A stretch of DNA of 32,313 nt from Bacteroidota bacterium (GCA_030706225.1 JAUZOW010000010.1:1-32313), one strand, 5' to 3'. Shown: positions 7,633 to 16,176, counted from the stretch's first letter. The notes: generated by a model from the letters alone, not told the origin. Program-made: numbers and translations.

Positions 7633-8379
7633 TTACATTTTTTCAGGATCAGGCAAAGAGACAATTGCCTTTTTGGCCGACCGTTTCTCAGTATTGATCA
7701 CATCCTTTTGAGTCAGACCGTCGCGTAATAAAATCGTTCTTTGGCTAAACGCAGCGATATCCGGTTCGTGAGTCACAAAAACAATGGTTTTCCCTTTCTC
7801 ATTCAGATCCTGCATCAGAGATATGATCTCATATGAGGTTCGGGTATCAAGGTTCCCGGTTGCTTCATCAGCCAGGATAATGACCGGCTCGCTGACCAGC
7901 GCCCGTGCAATGGCAACTCTTTGTTGCTGTCCTCCCGACAACTGATTGGGCATATGATGCGCTCTGTTGAGAAGATTTACAGTTTTCAGCGCTTCCAGAG
8001 CCCGGTCTCTACGCTCTGAGGATGGGATATGCTTGTTGTATATCATTGGCATTTCCACATTTTCAAGTGCAGTAGTACGGGGAAGCAGGTTATACGACTG
8101 AAACACAAATCCGATCTTTTCGTTCCGGAGTTCTGCCAGCGAATTCTTATCCAGTTCTTCCACATTGACGCCATCCAGATAATAGTTCCCGTCAGTAGGC
8201 CTGTCAAGACATCCCAGAATATTCAGAAGAGTCGTTTTCCCGGAACCGCTGTGCCCCATGATGGTAACAAATTCACCGGAATGGATGGTAAAAGAAAGTC
8301 CTTTCAAGGCTTTTACCGTTTCCTCCCCCATGACGAATTCACGCTTCAGGTTTTTTACTTCCAATATCTTTTCTGACAT
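7633..8379 (-). CDS. MacB/LolD-type ABC transporter ATP-binding protein
   Basis: A 248-residue cytoplasmic ATPase that powers the adjacent MacB-type permease. Walker A is GHSGSGKTT (about 42-50), the Q-loop is [10 protein letters not shown], the signature is [15 protein letters not shown] and Walker B is [13 protein letters not shown], followed by the H-loop VTHEPD. A C-terminal tail of about 25 residues ([19 protein letters not shown]) goes beyond the LolD core and has no known role. The start is fixed by one of the few good Shine-Dalgarno sequences in the window, AGGAGA five bases ahead of the ATG, which overlaps the end of the adaptor gene. The spacing of 2 bases to the adaptor and 9 to the permease indicates one operon. 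Confidence 0.96.
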   Translation of the reverse strand: MSEKILEVKNLKREFVMGEETVKALKGLSFTIHSGEFVTIMGHSGSGKTTLLNILGCLDRPTDGNYYLDGVNVEELDKNSLAELRNEKIGFVFQSYNLLPRTTALENVEMPMIYNKHIPSSERRDRALEALKTVNLLNRAHHMPNQLSGGQQQRVAIARALVSEPVIILADEATGNLDTRTSYEIISLMQDLNEKGKTIVFVTHEPDIAAFSQRTILLRDGLTQKDVINTEKRSAKKAIVSLPDPEKM

Positions 8380-8381
8380 GA

Positions 8382-9575
8382 TTATCTCCTCTTGTTTTTA
8401 TCACCTCCCGGCCTTTTCGGCATAAACGGGCTACTGGAATTCCCTGAAGCTGCCTGAGACATATTTCCCGTCTGACGGATTTCAACAGCTACTTCATCAT
8501 TGGGAGTTAATCCCTGTAACACTTCAACTTTGATGTTGTTATTCAGACCTGTTTTGATGTACTTCTGAACAAGCTGTCCATCCTGCCGTACCCATACAGA
8601 TGTTTCGCCTTCTGAAGCCGGTTGCCGGGAAGACACGAGATGAAAACTTTTAGCAACGCTGTCGGGTGAAAACTTAATGGCTTTCACCGGAATAAGCATG
8701 GCATTTTCAACTTCCTTCGTATAGATTGTGATGTTAGCCGTCATTCCCGGCTTTAGCTTCAGATCTTCGTTAGATGTCCTTATGATTGTAGTGTATGTAA
8801 CAACATTATTCGTAGTGGTCGGGTTCAGCCTGACTTGCTGGATCGTTCCTTTAAAAATATCATCCGGAAAAGCATCAACGGTAAATGTCACTTTATTGCC
8901 TTCTGTAATACCTCCGATATCTGCCTCATCCACCGAAGCTTCCACCTGCATTTCCTTAAGATCTTTTGCAATGCTGAAGATGGTCGGGGTGCTGAAACTA
9001 GCAGCTACCGTTTGCCCTTCACTGACGCTTCTGGAAAGGATTGTCCCGTCGATCGGAGAAAAAATACTGGCAAGAGCAAGGTTTTTCTGGGCTGTCTGAA
9101 CCTGAGCATATGCAACATTGGCTTGTGCCTTAGTGGAATTATAGGTACATAAAGCATTTTCATAATCGGCTTTACTGATGGCACCTGCATTATACAGCTG
9201 GCTCTGTCTGTCAAAATTGTTTTTCTGGTAGGAAAGCTGACTTTTTACCTGCTCGTAATTTGATTTGGCCTGGTCGAGGGATGCTATAAACAGTGTTTTA
9301 TCCAGTTCTGCAAGCAACTGGCCTTCCTTGACTACCGAGTTATAATCAACATATAGCTTTTTGATCGTTCCACTAACCTGTGAACCTACAGAAACCGTGT
9401 TCACCGGCTGAACCGTACCTGTAGTTATAACTGTCCTGGAAATACTTCCTGTCTGCGGTTTTTCAGTAACTACATCAACTTTCTGCTGATCTCCGGAAGG
9501 CTTGAAAAACCAGAACAGTCCTGCAGCTACAACTACTATCAGTACGATAATCCCTATTCTTTTTTTCTTTTTCAT
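8382..9575 (-). CDS. MacA-like periplasmic adaptor (membrane fusion protein)
   Basis: A 397-residue adaptor that bridges the inner-membrane MacB-type permease and the TolC-like channel. An N-terminal membrane anchor (about 6-24, IGIIVLIVVVAAGLFWFF) is followed by the first lipoyl half (VGSQVSGTIKKLYVDYNSVVKEGQLLAELD), a coiled-coil hairpin (about 95-170), the second lipoyl half (ASIFSPIDGTILSRSVSEGQTV) and beta-barrel and membrane-proximal domains. The C-terminus ends in a Ser/Gly/Pro-rich basic tail (SSPFMPKRPGGDKNKRR). It lies 57 bases after the TolC-like gene and 2 bases before the ATPase gene. The combination with an ABC pair and not an RND permease points to the MacA branch. Confidence 0.93.
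   Translation of the reverse strand: MKKKKRIGIIVLIVVVAAGLFWFFKPSGDQQKVDVVTEKPQTGSISRTVITTGTVQPVNTVSVGSQVSGTIKKLYVDYNSVVKEGQLLAELDKTLFIASLDQAKSNYEQVKSQLSYQKNNFDRQSQLYNAGAISKADYENALCTYNSTKAQANVAYAQVQTAQKNLALASIFSPIDGTILSRSVSEGQTVAASFSTPTIFSIAKDLKEMQVEASVDEADIGGITEGNKVTFTVDAFPDDIFKGTIQQVRLNPTTTNNVVTYTTIIRTSNEDLKLKPGMTANITIYTKEVENAMLIPVKAIKFSPDSVAKSFHLVSSRQPASEGETSVWVRQDGQLVQKYIKTGLNNNIKVEVLQGLTPNDEVAVEIRQTGNMSQAASGNSSSPFMPKRPGGDKNKRR
8385..8390 (-). promoter_or_regulatory. Shine-Dalgarno sequence of the ABC ATPase gene
   Basis: AGGAGA on the minus strand, five bases before the ATG at 8379 and inside the last codons of the adaptor gene. It stands out because almost no other gene here has such a site, and it supports the chosen start. 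Confidence 0.65.
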
Positions 9576-9632
9576 TGTTTATTGATTTTTTATTTCTTCA
9601 TATACGAAGGCATCTGCTTATTTTTCCCGGCT

Positions 9633-10952
9633 CTAAGCGGTCACCGGAGTTCCTTTATAAAAATTGTAAATTTTAATATACAGCAACATTGAATATTTTG
9701 CCTGAACATACTGTTGGAGAGCCTGAACATAAAGATTCTTCTGTTGAAGGTATTCCACATTGTTGTTGGAGCCTATCTTCAGCTCCTCACTTGAGATTCT
9801 GTAAGATTCCTTTGCATAGTCCAGCTGCTCTTTGGCAGCATTAAACTGGCTTTGCGCATTCTTTACGTTGATGTAAGCCTGTTCTATAGTTTGCATCAGA
9901 TTTGTTTTGACATTTTCAGAGGAGAGCTTTGCCTGTTCAAGAGATATTTTTGATTTCGCAACAGCAATGGAATTTGCTTTCTTGTTGTAAATGGGAATCG
10001 ATAATGTCAGACCAATCTGGGGAGTAATCTGGTTCGACTCCTGAATAAAATATGAATTGTACTGATTCGACATGGCACTCATGGAAAGGCTTCCATCCAT
10101 GCTTAAGGTGGGGAAATACCCTGCTTTTGCCATGGCTACTTCAACGGATTGCTTGTTTACAAGGATATCACTGCTTTTAACCTGAGGCATGATCTGCAAT
10201 GCAACTTTCCGGACACTATCCAGAGAAGCAATAGAAATCTCCGTATTGGCATTCTCCGGTGCGGTAATTTCAAAGGAAGAATCAGCAGGCAGTTGAAGCA
10301 AAGTTTTCAGGGAAAGGATATTCTGCCGTCGCGTATTCTCTGCTGCCACCAGAGTATATTTATCCGTAGCAAAGGTTGATTCCAGTTGCATCAGATCTTT
10401 CAAGGCAACCGTTCCGGATTTTAACTTTTCCTTGCATTGTTCTACCTGAGATTCTGAAGTAGTGACCAGATCTTTTACATATTCAATGTTTTCACCGGCC
10501 AGTAATATGTTCAGGTAGGCCTGAGTGATCTGAAGGGTAATGTCATTTTCAGCAGAAGTTACATCCAGATTGGCAGCTTCCAGAGAAAGCTTGCTGGCTT
10601 TAATATCATTATTATAATAATTCCCTTTGAATAAAACCACAGAAGAATTTACACCGTAATTGGTCGAATTCTGAAAATCACTGTTATTGTAAGAAACATT
10701 CTGCGATACCGATGCGTTGAGGCCTGGATATCTCGCATTTTTTGAAAGGCTGAGATCCTGTTTGTCAGAAGAAGCGGTCAATCGCAAGGTATTTATCTGG
10801 ATGTTGTTTTTCTTCGCATATTCAATACATGCCTTCAGATCCCATACTTTTGTCTGTTTCTGGGCAATGCCAGCCGGCAGAAAAGACAGGAAAAGCAAAA
10901 TCATCGACAGCTCTTTGAACTTAACCCGGATCATTTTGATCAATGTCTGCAT
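9633..10952 (-). CDS. TolC-family outer-membrane channel of the ABC efflux operon
   Basis: A 439-residue outer-membrane efflux protein (OEP family, PF02321) forming a trimeric barrel and periplasmic tunnel. A signal peptide ends near AGIAQ (about residue 30). Two OEP repeats follow, each with the long amphipathic helices and the LDLxxAI-like opening (here VWDLKACIEYAKKNNIQ) and Ala/Gln-rich coiled coils such as QSQFNAAKEQLDYAKESYR. It is the first gene of the six-gene operon that goes on with adaptor, ATPase, permease, kinase and regulator. A TATTTTTG promoter element lies about 38 bases ahead of the ATG and the 16-bp direct repeats lie behind that. A second, separate TolC gene belongs to the RND operon further on, so each pump has its own channel. 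Confidence 0.93.
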   Translation of the reverse strand: MQTLIKMIRVKFKELSMILLFLSFLPAGIAQKQTKVWDLKACIEYAKKNNIQINTLRLTASSDKQDLSLSKNARYPGLNASVSQNVSYNNSDFQNSTNYGVNSSVVLFKGNYYNNDIKASKLSLEAANLDVTSAENDITLQITQAYLNILLAGENIEYVKDLVTTSESQVEQCKEKLKSGTVALKDLMQLESTFATDKYTLVAAENTRRQNILSLKTLLQLPADSSFEITAPENANTEISIASLDSVRKVALQIMPQVKSSDILVNKQSVEVAMAKAGYFPTLSMDGSLSMSAMSNQYNSYFIQESNQITPQIGLTLSIPIYNKKANSIAVAKSKISLEQAKLSSENVKTNLMQTIEQAYINVKNAQSQFNAAKEQLDYAKESYRISSEELKIGSNNNVEYLQQKNLYVQALQQYVQAKYSMLLYIKIYNFYKGTPVTA

Positions 10953-10990
10953 AACTAAAAAAAGTTTAATATCATTTTATAAATCCAGGG

Positions 10991-10998
10991 CAAAAATA
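10991..10998 (-). promoter_or_regulatory. Candidate -7 promoter element of the ABC-efflux/two-component operon
   Basis: TATTTTTG (minus strand) fits TAnnTTTG and lies 38 bases ahead of the TolC ATG. There is no TTG at -33; a weak core promoter would fit dependence on an activator, and the first of two direct repeats starts 23 bases upstream. Confidence 0.5.
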
Positions 10999-11021
10999 CC
11001 TCCCCGTTCTCCGCGATTTTG

Positions 11022-11079
11022 AAAAATGCAGCAAGACCGGGAAACAAATCAGCAAAAAGGATAAAAAACGCTGCAAGAC
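11022..11079 (-). repeat. Two 16-bp direct repeats, 42 bp apart: candidate LytTR operator
   Basis: AAAAATGCAGCAAGAC (11022-11037) and AAAAACGCTGCAAGAC (11064-11079) agree at 14 of 16 positions and are offset by exactly 42 bases, four turns of the helix, so both face the same side. They lie in the 222-base divergent region, upstream of the candidate -7 element of the efflux operon. LytTR regulators typically bind direct repeats near their promoters, and the operon's last gene encodes one, so autoregulation is a reasonable inference. The sequence does not match a LytTR consensus that I know. The divergent aldo/keto reductase gene could also be affected. Confidence 0.5.
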
Positions 11080-11146
11080 ATTTTTGTATATAGTCGTACG
11101 AAGAGGTATACTGATATCAAACCGCACAATACGGAATAAAACAATT

Positions 11147-11154
11147 TATCTTTG
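11147..11154 (+). promoter_or_regulatory. Candidate -7 promoter element of the aldo/keto reductase gene
   Basis: TATCTTTG is an exact TAnnTTTG match, 20 bases ahead of the ATG at 11175, which would leave a short leader of about 15 bases. No clear TTG at -33. Confidence 0.5.
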
Positions 11155-11174
11155 CCAGACATTATTCATGAAAT

Positions 11175-12149
11175 ATGGAAACGAAGATCACATTGCGCTC
11201 TCTTGGCAATTCAAATCTGATGGTTACACCCATCGGACTTGGTACCTGGCAATTCAGCAGGAATCAAGGATTGGCCGGCAAATTCTGGCCGGATATGGAG
11301 GATGATGTCATCAACGGTATCGTAAAAGCCAGTCTGAAAGGCGGAATCAACTGGTTTGATACAGCAGAGGTTTACGGGAACGGAGCTTCCGAAAAAGCTC
11401 TTTCCACTGCACTTACAATTAACGGTAAAAAGCCAGGTGAGGTCATTATTGCTACCAAATGGTGGCCGGCTTTACGAAGAGCTTCAAATATTTTAAGTAC
11501 TATCGACAAGCGGTTAAAAGCGCTGGACCCTTTTCCCATCGATCTGTATCAGATCCATCAACCCTTCGGTTTTTCCGGGGAGAAAGCCGAAATGGCAGCC
11601 ATGGCAAAGCTTGTAAAAGATCATAAAATAAAGTACGTCGGTGTAAGCAATTTTCCGGCCAGAAGAATGCGTTCAGCCTGGGAAGCCTTGCAAAAAGAGG
11701 GAATCTCTTTGATTTCCAACCAGGTCAGATACAATCTCATCGACCGGAAAATAGAAACCAATGGCATTCTGAATACTGCCAAAGAACTGGGTATTTCCAT
11801 CATTTCATATTCCCCGCTGGCTCAGGGGATATTGACCGGTAAGTTTCACGCCGACCCTGACCTCGTCAAAAAAGCCGGCAAACGTAAACTGACCTCCTAT
11901 TTCATGCCTTCCACAATGGATAAATGCAAACCGTTAATTACTTCCCTGAAAATACTTGCCGAAAAATACAGTGTTACCCCTTCCCAGATAGCGCTCAACT
12001 GGCTTATCAATTTTCAGGGAGATTCGATCGTAGCCATTCCCGGTGCCACCAAAGAATCTCATGCCAAAGAAAATACAGGCGCTATGAAATTCATTATGGA
12101 TCCAGAGGATATGGCTCTTTTGGATCAAAAGAGTGAAATGTTCAAATAA
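11175..12149 (+). CDS. Aldo/keto reductase
   Basis: A 324-residue cytoplasmic NADPH-dependent oxidoreductase with the (beta/alpha)8 fold. The full catalytic tetrad is present: Asp62 and Tyr67 in FDTAEVYGNG, Lys95 in IIATKWWP, His128 in YQIHQPFG. The SNF motif (VGVSNFPARRM) and the ISYSPLAQGILTGK segment lining the cofactor site are also present. Length is typical. It most resembles the bacterial group of general aldo/keto reductases that act on small aldehydes, ketones or sugars; the substrate cannot be predicted. It is divergent from the ABC-efflux operon, with transaldolase 89 bases downstream on the same strand. That transaldolase has its own promoter element, so they may or may not share a transcript. 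Confidence 0.94.
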   Translation: METKITLRSLGNSNLMVTPIGLGTWQFSRNQGLAGKFWPDMEDDVINGIVKASLKGGINWFDTAEVYGNGASEKALSTALTINGKKPGEVIIATKWWPALRRASNILSTIDKRLKALDPFPIDLYQIHQPFGFSGEKAEMAAMAKLVKDHKIKYVGVSNFPARRMRSAWEALQKEGISLISNQVRYNLIDRKIETNGILNTAKELGISIISYSPLAQGILTGKFHADPDLVKKAGKRKLTSYFMPSTMDKCKPLITSLKILAEKYSVTPSQIALNWLINFQGDSIVAIPGATKESHAKENTGAMKFIMDPEDMALLDQKSEMFK

Positions 12150-12157
12150 ATTTACTG

Positions 12158-12165
12158 TAATTTTG
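12158..12165 (+). promoter_or_regulatory. Candidate -7 promoter element of the transaldolase gene
   Basis: TAATTTTG matches TAnnTTTG and lies 73 bases ahead of the transaldolase ATG, just after the stop of the aldo/keto reductase. The leader would be about 65 bases long. No TTG at the -33 distance. Confidence 0.4.
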
Positions 12166-12238
12166 TGCCATATCTGTTCCCGGTTTTTTCAATTTTAATC
12201 GGCTATCATCTTCACCGGGAGAATAAAAATCTTTTATT

Positions 12239-13309
12239 ATGAATAAGCATACTGCAGAACTTCATAGCCATGGTGTTAGCATCTGGCTCGACAATATCAC
12301 CCGTAAAATGCTGGATGACGGCACCATCGGGCGTTTTATCCATGAAATGAATGTAACGGGACTGACGTCCAATCCAACCATTTTTGACCATGCCATCGCC
12401 AGCTCCGATTATTACGATCAAGCTATCAACGCTCATCTGAATTGTAAAATGTCAGATGAAGACCTTTTCTTTGAACTGGCAATCGAAGATATTCAGCGAG
12501 CTGCCGACCTGTTCCTCCCCGTTTACCAAAGAACAAATGGCCTTGATGGCTTCGTCTCCATTGAGATATCTCCTTTGCTTGCCTATGATACGGAAAATAC
12601 CATCCAGGCAGCCAGGGATGTCTTCTCAAAAGTCAATCGCCCAAATGTGTTTATAAAAATTCCGGGAACACCTCAGGGGCTTCCGGCTATTGAAAAAACC
12701 ATTGCCGAAGGTATTCCTGTGAACATTACTCTCTTGTTTTCTGCTGCCCAGTATAAAGCAGCTGCAAATGCCTGCCTGAAAGGAATTGAATCCCGGATTG
12801 AAAAAGGACTTAATCCCAATGTCAGATCTGTGGCTTCTGTTTTTGTGAGCCGGTGGGATAAAGCCGTTTCCGGAAAGGTTCCTCAACATCTTCAGAATCA
12901 GCTGGGAATAGCCGTCATGCGTCACGTTTACCAGGAATACCAGGATTTCCTGTCATCGGAAAGAGTCGGTCGGATATTGAACTGTGGTGTTCTCCCCCAA
13001 CGTCTTCTCTGGGCAAGCACCGGGACAAAGGACCCCAAAGCCTCCGATATCCTTTACGTGAAAAGCCTCATCGCTCCTTTTACCATCAATACCATTCCCG
13101 ACAATACCCTTCTTGCTTACGCTGATCACGGAGAAACCGGGTCAATGGCTGATATTACTCTTGAAAAGGCTGACCTTCTCCTGAAAGAATTCAAAGAAGC
13201 CGGAATTGATTACGATGCCCTCGGAGAACGTCTCCAAAGCGAAGGCAGCGATGCATTCGTCAAATCCTGGGAACATCTGATCGAAAGTATCAAGACTAAA
13301 AGAGCCTGA
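12239..13309 (+). CDS. tal: Transaldolase
   Basis: A 356-residue enzyme of the non-oxidative pentose phosphate pathway, moving a dihydroxyacetone unit between sedoheptulose 7-phosphate and glyceraldehyde 3-phosphate in the cytoplasm. The conserved opening GLTSNPTIFDHAIA, the Schiff-base Lys140 in VFIKIPGT, NITLLFS, and SVASVFVSRWDKAV are all in place. The length and the VSRWD block match the long transaldolase subfamily (about 360-370 residues, as in mycobacteria and cyanobacteria) and not the 220-residue fructose-6-phosphate aldolase-like group. That long form is also found as the N-terminal half of transaldolase/glucose-6-phosphate isomerase fusions; here it is stand-alone. It converges with the phosphatase gene downstream. 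Confidence 0.95.
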   Translation: MNKHTAELHSHGVSIWLDNITRKMLDDGTIGRFIHEMNVTGLTSNPTIFDHAIASSDYYDQAINAHLNCKMSDEDLFFELAIEDIQRAADLFLPVYQRTNGLDGFVSIEISPLLAYDTENTIQAARDVFSKVNRPNVFIKIPGTPQGLPAIEKTIAEGIPVNITLLFSAAQYKAAANACLKGIESRIEKGLNPNVRSVASVFVSRWDKAVSGKVPQHLQNQLGIAVMRHVYQEYQDFLSSERVGRILNCGVLPQRLLWASTGTKDPKASDILYVKSLIAPFTINTIPDNTLLAYADHGETGSMADITLEKADLLLKEFKEAGIDYDALGERLQSEGSDAFVKSWEHLIESIKTKRA

Positions 13310-13347
13310 CGGGAAAAAGCTTTTACCTGCGTTTCTGAATAATCTTA

Positions 13348-15024
13348 TTATTTCCCTTTATATTCAATTAACGGGATTCCAAATGTAGCATCCGGTTCCT
13401 GAATGTGGATGAGATTTGCAATCGTGGGCGCTAAATCCTCTATATAAACTTCCCGGTTCGATTCCCCGGGTGTAACGTGCCATCCGTAAAAGATCATCGG
13501 AACATGGGTATCGTAATCAAAAGATGATTCATGGGATGTCCCTTCATCATCATCACCATACAGAAACAGGTTATTCACACTCAAGCTCAGGGAAAGGTCA
13601 CCGGACCGTGAGGAATTATAGCCATTTAAAAGAAATGAATTCATATTCCTTTCCGGAACCGATGCATCATCTTCAACGTTTGTAAGAATCGATCCAATCC
13701 CGGGAAAAGTGAATTTCAAAAAATTCGCCATATCTCTTCTCACCTGAGTCAGATCCAGATTCATACTGTCAATTTGGGCATGATCCAGGTAGATTTGGCT
13801 TTCGTAAACATTCTTCAAAATACCGGAATTGCCGTATTTGCGGAAACAGAAATTTTTCAGGCTGTTTTCAATGGAATCCGGAAAAACACCTCCTGCAGAA
13901 ATACGATTTTCCTTTAAATATGCACTATTGGGTTTTACGCCATGATCGCCAGTAAGGAACAGAAGATAATTACCGGCTCCAACACGCTTATCCAGCGTAT
14001 CCAGAAGATTTGCAATCTGTCGGTCCAAACGGATATAAGTATCCATGATTTCCATGGAATTCGGACCATACGCATGCCCGATGTAATCGGTGGAAGAAAA
14101 GGAAATAGCGAGAAAATCCGTGAACGGACCTTTCCCGGGATTGTTTTCCCTTAGCATGGCAAAGACAAAGTCGTTCAGTAATTCGAGACCATACGGAGTT
14201 GAAATAATTTTGTCCAGTTTTTCACTCTCTGTCAGCTTCCCGAAGGTATGCGGGAAAGTCGTCTTCCCTTCTTTGAATACATCTTCTTCTCCGGGGCCGG
14301 CATCCGGCCAGGATACTCTGTAATTAATATTGGAAACCGTATCCCAGGGTTTCGACATAAGTTTTTCCGGAATCCTTTTACTGTTGAACTGCTTTACCCA
14401 TTCCGGAAGTTCTTTCATATAATAAGAAGATGTGATAAATTTTCCGGAATGCCCATCGTACCAGTAAACCTGATTTCCCATATGCCCTCCGGGCAGAATT
14501 GCAGCCCTGTCTTTAATGGATACAGAAAAAACTCTTGAATTACCATTGTCAGACATCCTCAGCTGATCTGTAATGGTAGATGAGATGAGGTTTGCAGGCG
14601 ATGCCTGCCCGGCAATGCCTTCTTCGCCTACAGTTGAATAATTATAATCCTTAACGCAATAAACGGATTTTCCTGTTTTTTTTGAATACCAGCTGTTCGA
14701 AATAATTCCGTGATAATATGGTGTGGTTCCGGTGTAGATGCTGGCATGTCCGGGACCTGTATATGTTGGAATATAATTATACTGCGCAAAGGTAAAATTC
14801 ATCCCTTCTCTCATCAACCGTTTAAATCCTGATTCACTGTACTGGTCATAAAAACGGTACAGGTAATCGAATCTCATCTGATCGATCACAATACCTACGA
14901 CCAATTTAGGCTGAACCGGCCTTGGATTGCCTTCAGTAAGGGATTTATTGCCGGCATTGACTTTGTTCATCCCGGGAATACATCCCAGGGCAATAATACA
15001 TGAAAGTATGAACCATTTTTTCAT
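13348..15024 (-). CDS. pafA: PafA-type secreted alkaline phosphatase
   Basis: A 558-residue periplasmic phosphatase of the alkaline phosphatase superfamily. A signal peptide (about 1-24) is followed by metal ligand Asp48 (GIVIDQMRFDY), nucleophile Thr89 (PTYTGPGH), Asn110 (ISNSWY), and Lys171/Arg173 (SIKDRAAI). The spacing Thr-Asn 21 and Lys-x-Arg agrees with what is known for Elizabethkingia PafA (Thr79, Asn100, Lys162, Arg164), which separates this monoesterase group from the related phosphodiesterases. Further zinc ligands are seen in STDYIGH, LTGDHG and YDTHVPM. PafA is phosphate-irrepressible and not blocked by product, so it can release phosphate from many organic esters. It starts 22 bases after the beta-propeller gene and is probably co-transcribed with it. 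Substrate range in this organism is unknown. Confidence 0.9.
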   Translation of the reverse strand: MKKWFILSCIIALGCIPGMNKVNAGNKSLTEGNPRPVQPKLVVGIVIDQMRFDYLYRFYDQYSESGFKRLMREGMNFTFAQYNYIPTYTGPGHASIYTGTTPYYHGIISNSWYSKKTGKSVYCVKDYNYSTVGEEGIAGQASPANLISSTITDQLRMSDNGNSRVFSVSIKDRAAILPGGHMGNQVYWYDGHSGKFITSSYYMKELPEWVKQFNSKRIPEKLMSKPWDTVSNINYRVSWPDAGPGEEDVFKEGKTTFPHTFGKLTESEKLDKIISTPYGLELLNDFVFAMLRENNPGKGPFTDFLAISFSSTDYIGHAYGPNSMEIMDTYIRLDRQIANLLDTLDKRVGAGNYLLFLTGDHGVKPNSAYLKENRISAGGVFPDSIENSLKNFCFRKYGNSGILKNVYESQIYLDHAQIDSMNLDLTQVRRDMANFLKFTFPGIGSILTNVEDDASVPERNMNSFLLNGYNSSRSGDLSLSLSVNNLFLYGDDDEGTSHESSFDYDTHVPMIFYGWHVTPGESNREVYIEDLAPTIANLIHIQEPDATFGIPLIEYKGK

Positions 15025-15046
15025 ATGATGTCAGAATAGATTTAAT

Positions 15047-16081
15047 TTACATGGGTTCGATCTCAAGGATCGTAAAAGTATTTGCTTTGATTGAAGGTCT
15101 GGGGTGTGGATTTTCCTTTGTTACAGGCGATACATCCTCAAACTCAGCAACAGGCAAATAAATACGATGCGTTTCAGGATTTATTGTTATCGTTCTCGCC
15201 CCTTTCCGGGTTGGGAAATTTTCCATCATCTGAAATGAATCTCTATTTATTTCCTGTATCACCGTCATCGTCCCTTCACCATTTGAGCTATATATCCTTT
15301 TTAAGAATGGGTCAAAAGCGACTCCGTCAACATTATCTCCAATATCCAGCTTTGCAACAACCATTCCGTTATCCGCATCTGTTACGATCATTCGTTTATT
15401 TCCGCAAACTGAGAACAAAAGATGATTTTTAATATCAATTGCCAATCCACTAGGTTCTTCTCCCGGTGAAATGGACCATGTTTTTTCGACTTTTAAAGTC
15501 ACTGGATTGATTACACAAATCTGGCTTTTATCTTCAATATTGACATAAATTTTCCCCTTTTCATCCGTGACGGAAAATTCAGGTTTTCCGGGAAGCTGGA
15601 TCGTCCCAATCACTGTATTTGTGTTTGGATCTATTACTGTAGCATTGGAACTTCTTCCGTTAAATGTAAATACCTTATGAGAAAAAATATCATAAAGAAT
15701 GGCATCCGGGTTATTCCCGGTTACTTTGATCTTCGTGATCACCTGTAAAGTTTTTAGATCAAATACGGTCACAGAAGTATCCCGGCCATTACTGATAAAT
15801 CCTTTATGAAGATCCTTAGCCAGTGCGATTCCATGGACGCCTTTGGTATCGGGAATCGTACCGACAATTTTCTTCTCTTTTACATCCAGAACCTGTACGA
15901 TGTTCCCATGTGAGATATATAATCGTGAAGTGGCATTATCCATGGTAAGATAATCATAGCTCCCATTTCCTTCCATGTGGATCATATTTGCGATCCTGTA
16001 TCCGGATTTAGCGACCTGTGCAACAGAAATGCTGGTGAATAACAACAGCAAAACAGCTTGAATAAAAAATAATTTTTTCAT
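15047..16081 (-). CDS. Secreted YVTN/YncE-like beta-propeller protein
   Basis: About 344 residues with an N-terminal signal peptide (MKKLFFIQAVLLLLFTSISVAQ), so periplasmic or outer-surface. The mature part consists of roughly seven repeats of about 42 residues that read like NHL/YVTN blades (GVHGIALAKDLHKGFISNGRD, DPNTNTVIGTIQLPGKPEF, GLAIDIKNHLLFSVCGNKRM), the pattern of YncE-family proteins. These usually act as binding scaffolds and no catalytic residues can be named. The ORF track starts at a TTG at 16132; I prefer the ATG at 16081, which begins a clean signal peptide behind an A/G-rich stretch. An ATG at 16109-16111 would add a basic extension and remains possible. The phosphatase gene follows by 22 bases. 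Confidence 0.85.
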   Translation of the reverse strand: MKKLFFIQAVLLLLFTSISVAQVAKSGYRIANMIHMEGNGSYDYLTMDNATSRLYISHGNIVQVLDVKEKKIVGTIPDTKGVHGIALAKDLHKGFISNGRDTSVTVFDLKTLQVITKIKVTGNNPDAILYDIFSHKVFTFNGRSSNATVIDPNTNTVIGTIQLPGKPEFSVTDEKGKIYVNIEDKSQICVINPVTLKVEKTWSISPGEEPSGLAIDIKNHLLFSVCGNKRMIVTDADNGMVVAKLDIGDNVDGVAFDPFLKRIYSSNGEGTMTVIQEINRDSFQMMENFPTRKGARTITINPETHRIYLPVAEFEDVSPVTKENPHPRPSIKANTFTILEIEPM

Positions 16082-16176
16082 CTTTTTCTTTTTTAAACAA
16101 CCGGTTAACATTATGACTCCCTGATTTCTCAATGAAAGCCGAAGTTATTCTTCTGCTATTAAAATTATTTTCTTTA

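Noticed and set aside
11022-11079. Direct repeats as insertion-sequence or attachment-site remnants
   Set aside because: No transposase, integrase or target duplication nearby; the helical phasing and promoter position suit an operator better.
13310-13352. AAAAGCTTTT palindrome and AATAAT-CTT-ATTATT stem between transaldolase and phosphatase
   Set aside because: The first has no loop and the second is a 6-bp A/T-only stem overlapping the phosphatase stop codon; neither is a convincing terminator.
16081-16132. TTG start for the beta-propeller gene
   Set aside because: The ATG at 16081 begins a clean signal peptide, whereas the longer forms put a basic stretch ahead of it. The -7 element at 16177-16184 leaves the longer forms possible but less likely.
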